7,318 bases of DNA from Dyella_B sp966430775 (GCA_966430775.1 CBJMMB010000140.1:1-7318), one strand, 5' to 3'; shown: positions 1 to 7,085, counted from the stretch's first letter. Notes: a model not told the origin generated them from the sequence alone. Numbers and translations: made by a program.

Positions 1-76
1 GCATGACGAACAAACCCAGCACCGACACCACCATCAACCAGAACAGCAACGACGCCAGCATCCCACCCGGCGCCAT
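1..76 (-). CDS. Possible small membrane protein, N-terminal part only
   Basis: This minus-strand reading frame begins with ATG at 76 and runs off the left edge after 25 codons. The visible part is a Gly/Met-rich start followed by a strongly hydrophobic stretch (residues 6-25, with LLFWLMVVSVLGLFVM) that looks like one transmembrane helix. Third codon positions are mostly G or C, as in the other genes here. An in-frame TGA lies four codons upstream, so the start can only be ATG 76 or ATG 61. Neither has a clear Shine-Dalgarno sequence at good spacing. The family is not recognised, but short Met/Gly-rich single-helix proteins of this look are common in proteobacteria. The opposite strand is also open here (3-182), but its Asn/Thr/Asp-rich product looks like the antisense of a membrane helix. 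Confidence is low because so little is visible. Confidence 0.33.
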   Translation of the reverse strand, partial: MAPGGMLASLLFWLMVVSVLGLFVM

Positions 77-178
77 GCACGGCCCGCATCACAACGCCCT
101 GGATATGGCCGAAATCGCCGCCCACGACGAAGTGCAGCACGAAGACGCGCTGCGTCATTCTTCGCTACGGGTACCGCG

Positions 179-946
179 TTAGTTGATCGCCGTGTTGTCG
201 GAAAGCTGATCGGGCAGCACGAACTGGAAGCCGCGTTGCTCGAGCTGGGTGAGCATGTCGTCCAGCACGGCGGCGGTGGTCGGTTTTTCATGCAGCAGTA
301 GCACGGATTGGTCTTCCGTCTGCTCCAGGCTCCAGTGCAGGATCTGCTCCGGCTGCGTCATCCAGCTGTCCTGGCTGTTGGCGTTCCATAGCAGCTGCTT
401 CATGCCGGCCGCTTGCGCAAGCTGCGTGACGAGCGGAGACGTCGCGCCGAACGGCGGGCGGAAATAATAAGGACGGCGACCGGTCAGTTGCGCCAGGCGC
501 TGGCTGCAGCTGTCGATCTCATGTTGCAGCTCAGGCTTGGAGGTAAGCGTATCCAGCTTCAGATGATCGTAGCTGTGGTTGCCGATCAGGTGACCGGCGC
601 CTTCGAGCTTGCCGAGCACATCGCGATTGGCGTCGTTGATGTGGCTGCAGACGAGGAAGAACATGGCGCGGGCATGGTGCTTTTGCAGCGTCGCCATGAT
701 CTGCTCGTCCACGCCGTAACCGTAGGGGCCGTCGTCGAACGTCAGCACGACATATTTGCGGCCGGCCAGGAAGTCGCTCACCTTGCGCAGGCTGAGCCCG
801 CTCGCTTGCTTCACGTTGCCGGCGCCCTGGTCGACCATGAAATGTGGCTGCGTCATGCCGCGCCCGGTCAGCAGCATGGCGTACAGGAAATACGTCAGCA
901 GGACGGCGAGAGTAAAGACGTAGCGGCGGTAGACGTACAACAGCAT
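179..946 (-). CDS. Membrane-anchored polysaccharide deacetylase (NodB homology domain, CE4 family)
   Basis: This 255-aa protein is predicted to remove acetyl groups from a glycan (peptidoglycan, chitin-like or xylan-like; the substrate cannot be read from sequence) using a divalent metal. Residues 9-27 form a hydrophobic segment after a Tyr/Arg-rich N-terminus, giving a signal anchor with the enzyme on the periplasmic side. NodB motifs appear in order: TFDDGP at 69-74 (D71 the likely base, D72 a metal ligand), HSYDH at 124-128 (metal ligands H124 and H128), RPPFG at 163-167, a variant fourth motif around W187-W195, and LLLHEKP at 216-222 (H219). The frame is open upstream to a TTG at 1126, but that extension is Arg-rich, with no homology visible and no membrane character. 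ATG 946 places the hydrophobic segment at the N-terminus and has a weak purine-rich stretch (GAGCGAG) upstream, so it is preferred. The gene is 306 bp from the receptor gene and probably has its own promoter. The family call is firm; the role is unknown. Confidence 0.93.
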   Translation of the reverse strand: MLLYVYRRYVFTLAVLLTYFLYAMLLTGRGMTQPHFMVDQGAGNVKQASGLSLRKVSDFLAGRKYVVLTFDDGPYGYGVDEQIMATLQKHHARAMFFLVCSHINDANRDVLGKLEGAGHLIGNHSYDHLKLDTLTSKPELQHEIDSCSQRLAQLTGRRPYYFRPPFGATSPLVTQLAQAAGMKQLLWNANSQDSWMTQPEQILHWSLEQTEDQSVLLLHEKPTTAAVLDDMLTQLEQRGFQFVLPDQLSDNTAIN

Positions 947-988
947 GGAGGCTCGCTCTTGGAATAGGCTCTGGCGGCGCCCGCGTCT

Positions 989-1006
989 GGTTACTAAGAC
1001 GTAACC
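989..1006. repeat. Short perfect inverted repeat in the deacetylase leader
   Basis: The arms GGTTAC and GTAACC are separated by six bases, about 43 bp upstream of the deacetylase start. Directly beside it, 1003-1013 has a second small symmetric stretch (ACCGC-C-GCGGT). These could be an operator or small leader hairpins. No regulator is recognised, and repeats of this size occur by chance. Confidence 0.3.
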
Positions 1007-1064
1007 GCCGCGGTAAACCCCTACCGCGCGTCTCCCCTTCGCTCGTGCGCCGTAGGCATGCAGC

Positions 1065-1087
1065 CTTGAAGCATGGGCCATGCCAAG
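1065..1087 (-). other. Stem-loop in the presumed 5' leader of the deacetylase
   Basis: On the minus strand CTTG and GCATGG pair with CCATGC and CAAG, giving a ten-pair stem with a two-base bulge and a very tight loop; the inner pair or two would open in RNA. It lies about 120 bp upstream of the deacetylase ATG and just downstream of a candidate promoter. It has no T-run after it, so it is not an intrinsic terminator. It could stabilise the leader RNA or be a protein-binding site. No known riboswitch family is recognised. Confidence 0.35.
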
Positions 1088-1091
1088 CGCG

Positions 1092-1200
1092 GCCGGGCTA
1101 TCCGGACCGGGCCAGATCCTGGTCAAGTTGGGGTGGATGAGTCCGGAGGAGTGTGATCGTCTTCACTGGAGCAGCTCTGGCATGGTCCGGACAGCCCGGC
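1092..1200. repeat. Long-range 17-bp inverted repeat between receptor and deacetylase genes
   Basis: Arm one (1092-1108) and arm two (1184-1200) are reverse complements with one mismatch; on the strand of arm two they read GGTCCGGA(T/C)AGCCCGGC. The spacer is 75 bp. The core TCCGGA also occurs a third time at 1142-1147, so three copies sit 41 and 44 bp apart. The whole element lies outside any convincing coding frame. The visible facts are the pairing and the third core copy. A transcript read from the receptor gene into the deacetylase could fold it into a large hairpin; a REP-like element or paired binding sites are alternatives. Confidence 0.6.
1097..1126 (-). promoter_or_regulatory. Candidate sigma-70 promoter for the deacetylase
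   Basis: On the minus strand TTGACC (1121-1126, five of six consensus bases) is followed after 18 bp by GATAGC (1097-1102, three of six). Transcription would start near 1090 and leave a leader of about 145 nt containing the stem-loop at 1065-1087. The -10 box falls inside one arm of the 17-bp inverted repeat, so anything binding or folding that repeat could affect initiation. The -10 match is poor and the call rests on pattern only. Confidence 0.28.
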
Positions 1201-1252
1201 GCTCGCGGGCGTTCTTCACGTTCGCGCGCAGAAAAGTGACCCGGAACGTCCC

Positions 1253-4200
1253 TTAGTGCCCAGCGCCGTTCAGGCGTAAATCCGCCTGCAGCAGGATTTC
1301 CCGCCCATAGATGTTGTAGTTCTCGTTGTTGAAGAACGGGTAGGACACATAACCCATGTCGCGCGGCGGCATCTTGTTGGCGAGGTTGTTGAGCACCAGC
1401 GAAAAGCCGAGATTGCGCGTGGGCCGGTAGCCGATGCTGGCGTTGAAAGTGATCCAGGGCGATACGCGGCCCGCGCCCACGCCGTTGTTGGCGGCGGCGA
1501 AGTTGGGCGATGCGCCATAGCGGTGCCCATACAAGGTTCCGGTCCAGCGCCCGCCGGGACTGGTCCAGCCGATGCTGCCGTTGAAGATGCTCTTGAACTC
1601 GGTGCTGTACTGCGCGTTGGCGAGCTGGTTGATCGGCGCCTGGCCGCTGGCGATCTGAAAATCGTGCTTGAGCATGTCGTTGACGTCGAAGCGTACGTCG
1701 AGCATGCCCCAGCGGAAGAACGGGAAGCGATAGCGCGCGCTGCCCATGATGGAAGAGGTCACCTCATTGGCGAGGTTCGCGTAATACGTGGTCACGCCGA
1801 CGATCGGGCCGCGATCGCCCATGCGCTGCACCTGGCCGATCGCCGCGCGGCACGCGGCGGATGCCGCATCGAGCTGGCCGAGCAGGCATTGCGCATTGGT
1901 GCGCGAGAGCAGATCCAGATCCTGCTGCACCACTTCGTTCTGGATCGCGATGTGCAGATAATCCACGCTGATGTCCAGGCCTTCCAGCGGCGACCACACC
2001 GTGCCCAGGGTCCAGCTTTGCGCGGAAGTCGGCTGCAGGTTCGGGTTCGCCAACGACGTGCCCTGCACGCCGTATTGAAACGCTGGGCCGCAGGTGGCGC
2101 TATGCGCGCGGGCGCACAAGTAGTAATCGGTGACGGTGGTGAAGTAGTCGGTGGGTCCCAGAAAAATCGACGACAGATCCGGCGCCTTGAACGAGGTGGT
2201 GTAGTTGCCGCGGATCAGCAGGCTGTCCAGCGGCCGGTATTCCAGGCCGCTCTTGTACGTGAATTTGTGATTGCTGCCGCCATGGTCGAGCGCGTAATAG
2301 TCATAGCGGCCCGACACGTCCGCGGTCAGCGTTTTCAGCAGCGGCAGATTCCATTCGAATGCGGTGGCGGCATGAAAGCGCTTGCCACCGCCGCCGGTGG
2401 CCGCGTGTTCGAAAATATAGCCCTGGGTGAACAGCGGATTGACCGGTTCGTACCACGCTTCGCTGCCGCCTTCGAGCAATGCGGCGAAACCGGCATCGCC
2501 ACCGGGCAGGGCGAACAGCGAGGCGTTGCTGAGCGTGGCGCGCGTATTGTTGATCCAGGTGCGGCTGTATTCGCCGACGCCTTGCGTGAAACTCGCGTAC
2601 TGCGCTGGCGTGATCGGCTGAAAGAACGCGCGGTAATCCGGGTTGTACAGGTTGAAGCCGGTGCGTGGATCGGTGCCCAATACCGGCCCGAGCATGGCGC
2701 CGAACAGCGCATCGATCTTCGCCTTGATCGCCAGCGATTCGACCACTTCCGTGCGATCGCCGCTGCGCAGGTAATAGATGTCCCAGTCCCAGCCCGAATC
2801 GCCCCAGCGTCCGTTCGCGCCGATATCGGCCTGGTAGAGCAGGTCGTTCTGCCGATACATCTGGCCGGCCGCGCCGCCGGGCATTTCCTCCGGCGCGAAG
2901 TAATGCTCGGGATAAAGATAATGGCCGGTGCTGGCGTCCTCGATAAGGCCTTGCGGCAGATCGTCCGGAAACCAGGCGTAGGGGCCGGGATACCACCGTT
3001 GCTGCTGCGAATTGAGCATCACGTCGGTGTAGAAGCGCAGGGTGTCGCTCGGCTGATAGGCGAGCTTGAGCATGCCGTCGAAGTTGCGCAATTGATTGCT
3101 GTACGTGGCGTAGCCATCGCGCCGGTGCGAGCCGCAATACGTGCCCGGCAGGTTCGGCCGTCTGCTCACTGCGGTGCTGCCGCCGAACAGCTGCTGGGCG
3201 CAACCATCCGGTGGCGACAGGTAACCTTGCGCATTGCCGTTGTAGGTGGCGGCGGTGCCGAGATCGAGCACCGCGGCCTGCGTGCTCGGCGCGCGGGTGT
3301 TGCTGGCGGTCAGGGCGCGTTGATAGCCCCAGATCGGCGACTGGTTGTCGAACTCGATGGCGCCCAGCACGCGCCATGCGCCGAAATCATGACCGTAGGC
3401 CGCGCTGATGCGCTGGCTGGCGCCACCGCTGTCCGAATAGCCGCCCGCCTGCACGGCGATTTCGCCGCCTTGCATGTGCGAGCGGGTGATGATGTTGATC
3501 ACCCCGCCGATCGCCTGCGAGCCGTAAATCGACGAAGCGCCGCCCGGCATGATGTCGATGTGGTCGACCAGCGCGATCGGCAGGTTGGAGATGCTGGTGA
3601 AATTGACGCTGCCGTTGTAGAGCCGTCCGAAATTCGCGACCGGCTTGCCGTCGAGCAGGATCAGCGTGAACTGCGGGCCCAGTCCGAACAGGCTCACCTG
3701 CTGCGCGCCTTGCGTGAACGAGCCGCCTGCCTGCGGTCCTTGCACCGAACCGGTGGCCAGTACGGAGTTCTGCAGCACCTCGTCCAGGCTGTTGAAGCCG
3801 CGCGCGCGGATTTCAGCAGCGGTGATGGTGTAGGTCGGCGTGGCGGTCTGGATGTCGGCGTTGCTGATCAGCGAACCGCTGACGGTGATGGTGCTGAGCG
3901 TTTGCGGTTTTGCGTCGATCACCGGCGCGGCGACGATGCTGGCGGGCGGATGAAACACCGCCGCCGGTTCCAGCACGAAGGTGACGGCATTGATGGTTTT
4001 CCAGCTCACGCCGGTGCCGGCGAGCAATCGCTGCAAGGCTTCGATCGGCGTGAAGCGTCCGGACGCGCCGTGCGTCTGCTTGCCTTCGACCAGGGCGGGG
4101 TCGTACACGATCTGGATATCGCCTTGCGCGGCCAATGCATCCAGCGCGTTGCGCAGTTCGCCGGCGGGCACCGCATAGTTGCGTGGCTTGCTGGCGGTTT

Positions 4201-4396
4201 CAGCGGCCGTTGCAGGCAGCGATGCGAGCGCGGACGCGCTGCCGATCGCTACCACTGTGGCGCACGCGAGGAGACCGCGAAGCAGGGACGCCGGCGTTCC
4301 GGTGTTGCGCGCCGTGCGCAGGCGCGGCACCCGTTCCCCACAGCTTCGGCGCATCCCCGTCTTCTGCCTCCCCGTCCCATCCCCGCAAAGGGACAT
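1253..4396 (-). CDS. TonB-dependent outer-membrane receptor with N-terminal STN domain
   Basis: This 1047-aa protein imports a bound substrate across the outer membrane using energy from TonB-ExbBD. An Arg-rich start and a hydrophobic stretch (about 38-60) form a signal peptide, with likely cleavage after ATAA at residue 65. Residues 72-142 match an STN (secretin/TonB short N-terminal) domain, which in FecA- and FpvA-type receptors contacts an anti-sigma factor. A TonB box, LSTITVSG, lies at 167-174. The plug covers about 184-308, with the typical MPGGASSIYGSQAIGGVINI at 283-302. The rest is the beta-barrel. Three cysteine pairs (399/421, 761/769, 837/849) probably form disulfides in outer loops. 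The barrel ends in REILLQADLRLNGAGH, without the usual terminal aromatic residue. A second start, ATG 4354 (MRRSCGERV), has better purine-rich sequence upstream (AGAAG and GGAGG) and could be the true one; it shortens only the signal peptide region. Substrate unknown. It lies downstream of a secreted peptidase, so peptide or metal uptake is possible. Confidence 0.95.
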   Translation of the reverse strand: MSLCGDGTGRQKTGMRRSCGERVPRLRTARNTGTPASLLRGLLACATVVAIGSASALASLPATAAETASKPRNYAVPAGELRNALDALAAQGDIQIVYDPALVEGKQTHGASGRFTPIEALQRLLAGTGVSWKTINAVTFVLEPAAVFHPPASIVAAPVIDAKPQTLSTITVSGSLISNADIQTATPTYTITAAEIRARGFNSLDEVLQNSVLATGSVQGPQAGGSFTQGAQQVSLFGLGPQFTLILLDGKPVANFGRLYNGSVNFTSISNLPIALVDHIDIMPGGASSIYGSQAIGGVINIITRSHMQGGEIAVQAGGYSDSGGASQRISAAYGHDFGAWRVLGAIEFDNQSPIWGYQRALTASNTRAPSTQAAVLDLGTAATYNGNAQGYLSPPDGCAQQLFGGSTAVSRRPNLPGTYCGSHRRDGYATYSNQLRNFDGMLKLAYQPSDTLRFYTDVMLNSQQQRWYPGPYAWFPDDLPQGLIEDASTGHYLYPEHYFAPEEMPGGAAGQMYRQNDLLYQADIGANGRWGDSGWDWDIYYLRSGDRTEVVESLAIKAKIDALFGAMLGPVLGTDPRTGFNLYNPDYRAFFQPITPAQYASFTQGVGEYSRTWINNTRATLSNASLFALPGGDAGFAALLEGGSEAWYEPVNPLFTQGYIFEHAATGGGGKRFHAATAFEWNLPLLKTLTADVSGRYDYYALDHGGSNHKFTYKSGLEYRPLDSLLIRGNYTTSFKAPDLSSIFLGPTDYFTTVTDYYLCARAHSATCGPAFQYGVQGTSLANPNLQPTSAQSWTLGTVWSPLEGLDISVDYLHIAIQNEVVQQDLDLLSRTNAQCLLGQLDAASAACRAAIGQVQRMGDRGPIVGVTTYYANLANEVTSSIMGSARYRFPFFRWGMLDVRFDVNDMLKHDFQIASGQAPINQLANAQYSTEFKSIFNGSIGWTSPGGRWTGTLYGHRYGASPNFAAANNGVGAGRVSPWITFNASIGYRPTRNLGFSLVLNNLANKMPPRDMGYVSYPFFNNENYNIYGREILLQADLRLNGAGH

Positions 4397-4400
4397 CTGA

Positions 4401-4433
4401 CCACACCGCGTTGTGGCGGTTGGTCCGATGATA
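4401..4433 (-). promoter_or_regulatory. Possible promoter -10 box and hairpin just upstream of the receptor
   Basis: On the minus strand TATCAT (4428-4433) is one base off the -10 consensus, but no good -35 lies 16-18 bp upstream. Between it and the ATG at 4396 is an inverted repeat (4401-4416, arms CCACA and TGTGG around six bases) ending four bases before the start codon. If transcribed, this small hairpin would cover the ribosome site of the 4396 start, which either regulates it or means translation begins at 4354. The rest of the 130-bp gap holds only short palindromes: GGCCGGCC at 4444-4451, CATATG at 4467-4472 and GCACGTGC at 4472-4479. Confidence 0.25.
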
Positions 4434-4494
4434 GGGCAAGGCAGGCCGGCCGTGCGGTCGGATCGTCATATGCACGTGCCGTGATGCCCGCGGA

Positions 4495-4516
4495 GGGCGC
4501 GCGTCCCTGCGCACCC
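4495..4516 (-). terminator. Stem-loop directly after the S53 peptidase gene, possible terminator
   Basis: The minus-strand RNA can form an eight-pair GC stem (GGGTGCGC with GCGCGCCC, one G-U pair) around a six-base loop, starting ten bases after the peptidase stop codon. The odd pair is G-U on the minus strand but A-C on the plus strand, which fits selection on minus-strand RNA. No U-tract follows, so it is not a classical intrinsic terminator. It may protect the 3' end or act with Rho. Its position suggests that the peptidase and receptor transcripts are at least partly separate. Confidence 0.4.
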
Positions 4517-4526
4517 GTAAACCGCA

Positions 4527-6998
4527 TCAGAACGTCAGGCTCCAATTGTTGAGCGTGCCGTAGTCGCCGTAGTACTGCGGATCGTTGTCGATCACCTTCA
4601 GCTTCCACGTGCCATTGGCCGGCACCGACGAGGCGTTCACCGTCCAGGTGGTGTTGATGTTGCCGTCATCGCCGTAGTCCGGGTTCTGCAGGATGGCGTA
4701 CGCGCCGTTCGGGGCGATCAGCTCGATGGTCAGGTCGCCCGACCAGTTATGCGTGATGTTGGCGCTCACCTTCAGCGTGGACGGCGCATTGCCGGACAGG
4801 CCGCTCACCGCGATGCTGCTGGTGATGGTGGCGTTGTCGTTGATCACCACTTGCTTGGTGTTGCTGAACACGTTGCCGGTGCTGCCGCTGCTTACCGTCA
4901 CCGACGCGGATTTGCTGTTGGTGGCGCCGGTGCTGTCGGTGACAGTCAGTGTGACGGTGTACGTGCCGGCCGCCGCATAGGTGTGGCTGGGGCTGGCCGA
5001 GGTGGAGCTGCTGTTGTCACCGAAGTTCCAGGCGTAGCTGCTGATCGTGCCGCCGGTATCGGTGGAGCTGTTGGTGAAGTTCACCGTCAGGCCGCTCACC
5101 GTATCGGTGAAGTTGGCCACCGGCGTGCCGGTGGTGGTGCCACCGCCGCTGCTGCCGCCCCAGTACTTGGTGACGTAGGCATTGAACTTGGCCACGTCGA
5201 GACTGCCCCAGCCGGTGGCGTTGTCGAAGCCCGCCGCGGCCTGGTAGCCATAGCCGTTGTAACCATTGTTGCCCGAGGTCACGTCATGCAGCGGCGTGGC
5301 GTCCTTCGGGAAGTAGGTGTACATGTTTTGCGTCGGCAGGCCGAGCGAATTGTTGTTGGCCGACTGGATGCGCGCCCACATGCCCACGAGCAGCGGCGAG
5401 GCGAGGCTGGTGCCGCCCACCTGCTGGTTGGCCTGGCCGTTGATCACGATCAGCGCGCCGGAACCGGAGGCCGCATCGAAGGCCACGTCCGGCACCTGGC
5501 GCTTGGTGACCGACGAACCCAGCGCGGAGGTCTGCCATGCCGGTGCGCTCTCGAACAGGCTGACGCCGCCGCCGGTCGCCCACAGGCGCTCGTCCAGCGT
5601 GCTGTCGTTGTTGATATGGGCCAGGCCTTCGTTCCATACCGTTTCGCCCGTCCATGTGGTCGTGCCGCTGGTGCTGAGCGTGGTGCCGCCCACCGCCACC
5701 ACGTTCGGCGAGGTGGCCGGTTCACTCACGCCATAATGGCTGAGATCGATCTGCACCGTGCCGCTCGAGTTGGCCACATAGCCCGGTGCGCCGTTGCTGG
5801 GATCGCTCGACCATTGGTACACGCCGGCATCGCCGGAGGAGATCGAGAACGTCTGTCCCTGTGCGACAGCCTGCGCGAACACCTTGTCGTCCGCCGCCTG
5901 CGTGCCGGAATTGTTCGCCGCCGTTTCGTCTTCGCCCAGCGAGACGTTGATCACCTTGGCGAGGTTGTCCGTCACCGCCTTGTTGTACGCCGCGGTGATG
6001 CCGGCGTCGGTCAGCTGGCTGTCCTGCGCATCACCGTTGATCGCCGCGTAGAAGATCAGCTGCTTCACGCCGCCGGACATCGCCACGATGTCCTGGCTGT
6101 CCAGATCCCATTCCGACGGATCGCCATCGTTGGCCAGCGTGCCGGTGCCCGCGGCCACCGTCTTGGTGTTCACGGTGGCCATGCCGGCGCTGCTGGTGAA
6201 GGTGTTGAGATCCTTCACCGTCTGGGTCATATCGCCCCAGGTGATGATGCCGACCACCGTGTTCGATGCGGTGGGCGTGCTGCCGACATCGTAGATCTTG
6301 GGGAAATCGGTCGGGTTGTGGCCGACCACGCCGCTGGTGGCCTGCGTCTTGATCGCATCACTGCCGATGCGATGCGACATCACGTGCGGCCTGGCGTAAT
6401 CCTGCAGGCCCAGCACGCCATCGACGATACCGCCGAGGGATTGCGGCACCGTGGCGTCGGTGGCGTTGGCGTAATGCATCTTGCCCTTGAAGTTGAAGGT
6501 CTTCATGTTGGCGTTGAAGGCCGCGTTCGCATTCGCCGCAGTACCGTCCGCCGACACCAGCAGATCGTTCGGCGCCACGGTGATGTTGCGGAAGCCCGAG
6601 GCCGTCAGGTGCGCGACCACCGCCTGCACCTGCGCTTGCGTCGGCGCGTATTGCGCCTTGAACTGCGCGGGCGTCAGAAAGTGGTGATAGTTCGCGCTGC
6701 CGGGCTGGTTCACGCTGGCGAGAAAACTCTGCAGCTGATCGACGTTGCGCAGGTTCAGGCTCACTTCCACGTGCAGCGGCTTGCTTTGTTCCAGCGGCGC
6801 GATCTGCGTGGCATCGATCGACGGATGCCCGGTCATCACCAGCGTGGAAACCTTCGTGCTTACGGTTTGAATGCCTGCATGCGTGCGCGTCCCCACGCGC
6901 GTATCGGCGGCATGGGCCGACACCGACAACAAGGCCAGCGACAAGGCCGCCGGCAACAGCAATGGACGAATCCCCAAAAGCCCGTAATGCTTCGACAT
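4527..6998 (-). CDS. Secreted S53 family (sedolisin/kumamolisin-type) serine peptidase with PKD and P domains
   Basis: This 823-aa preproenzyme belongs to the serine-carboxyl peptidases, which cut proteins by a Ser-Glu-Asp mechanism, usually at acid pH. Residues 1-30 are a signal peptide ending in AHA. About 70-205 is the pro-kumamolisin activation domain, removed on maturation. The catalytic domain spans about 225-612: E296 and D300 (EWDLD), oxyanion D390 (SSGD), nucleophile S531 (GGTSLASP), and calcium-site residues around D572 and D592 (GFDNATGWGS). All key residues are present. A Gly/Ser/Thr linker (614-627) leads to a PKD domain (626-702; WNFGD, then YTVTLTVTD) and a proprotein-convertase P domain (709-823; NWSGDLTIELIAPNG, ending NNWSLTF). 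The Sec signal and the absence of a sorting tail suggest export by the type II system. An upstream in-frame ATG at 7058 exists, but ATG 6998 has a strong Shine-Dalgarno sequence and starts at the signal peptide. It is close in architecture to peptidases annotated in Xanthomonadales. Confidence 0.96.
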   Translation of the reverse strand: MSKHYGLLGIRPLLLPAALSLALLSVSAHAADTRVGTRTHAGIQTVSTKVSTLVMTGHPSIDATQIAPLEQSKPLHVEVSLNLRNVDQLQSFLASVNQPGSANYHHFLTPAQFKAQYAPTQAQVQAVVAHLTASGFRNITVAPNDLLVSADGTAANANAAFNANMKTFNFKGKMHYANATDATVPQSLGGIVDGVLGLQDYARPHVMSHRIGSDAIKTQATSGVVGHNPTDFPKIYDVGSTPTASNTVVGIITWGDMTQTVKDLNTFTSSAGMATVNTKTVAAGTGTLANDGDPSEWDLDSQDIVAMSGGVKQLIFYAAINGDAQDSQLTDAGITAAYNKAVTDNLAKVINVSLGEDETAANNSGTQAADDKVFAQAVAQGQTFSISSGDAGVYQWSSDPSNGAPGYVANSSGTVQIDLSHYGVSEPATSPNVVAVGGTTLSTSGTTTWTGETVWNEGLAHINNDSTLDERLWATGGGVSLFESAPAWQTSALGSSVTKRQVPDVAFDAASGSGALIVINGQANQQVGGTSLASPLLVGMWARIQSANNNSLGLPTQNMYTYFPKDATPLHDVTSGNNGYNGYGYQAAAGFDNATGWGSLDVAKFNAYVTKYWGGSSGGGTTTGTPVANFTDTVSGLTVNFTNSSTDTGGTISSYAWNFGDNSSSTSASPSHTYAAAGTYTVTLTVTDSTGATNSKSASVTVSSGSTGNVFSNTKQVVINDNATITSSIAVSGLSGNAPSTLKVSANITHNWSGDLTIELIAPNGAYAILQNPDYGDDGNINTTWTVNASSVPANGTWKLKVIDNDPQYYGDYGTLNNWSLTF

Positions 6999-7005
6999 GT
7001 ATGAA

Positions 7006-7012
7006 CTCCCTC
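7006..7012 (-). promoter_or_regulatory. Ribosome binding site that fixes the peptidase start
   Basis: GAGGGAG on the minus strand lies seven bases upstream of ATG 6998. No comparable sequence precedes the in-frame ATG at 7058. This sets the N-terminus at MSKHYG, directly ahead of the signal peptide. Confidence 0.75.
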
Positions 7013-7030
7013 GATTTTTTTCAGGGCGAA

Positions 7031-7085
7031 CGAAGCCGATGCGGCTCGCAAGCCCCATGCGTTGGTGATGGCCGCGCGTGCGGCC
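7031..7085 (-). other. Two GC-rich hairpins in the peptidase upstream region
   Basis: GGCCGC and GCGGCC surround a four-base loop at 7070-7085. AGCCG and CGGCT surround a three-base loop at 7034-7046 and extend outward by two pairs past a bulged base (7031-7048). In the minus-strand RNA they would stand one after the other, ending about 18 bases before the ribosome site, followed by a run of A. They could shape mRNA stability or translation. No riboswitch or thermometer family is recognised, and the T-run lies on the wrong side for a plus-strand terminator. Confidence 0.35.

Noticed and set aside
413..967. Plus-strand open frame of 184 codons opposite the deacetylase
   Set aside because: It covers the deacetylase motifs in antisense; no domain or start signal supports it.
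947..1126. N-terminal extension of the deacetylase to TTG 1126
   Set aside because: The extension is Arg-rich, would bury the signal anchor 60 residues inside, and its TTG is better explained as part of a -35 box.
1218..1249. ACGTTC/GAACGT pair just downstream of the receptor stop as a terminator
   Set aside because: There are only six pairs around a 20-base loop, and no T-run follows; too weak to call.
1523..4552. Very long open frame on the plus strand (about 1009 codons)
   Set aside because: It lies antisense to the receptor, whose domains are clear. The product is rich in Arg, Ala, Gly and His with no domain visible, as expected when a GC-rich gene is read backwards.
4749..7004. Long open frame on the plus strand (about 751 codons)
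   Set aside because: It is antisense to the S53 peptidase with the same Arg/His/Val-rich low-information composition; no domain or signal is seen.
6999..7058. N-terminal extension of the peptidase to ATG 7058
   Set aside because: There is no ribosome site upstream of 7058, while ATG 6998 has GAGGGAG seven bases away and begins at the signal peptide.
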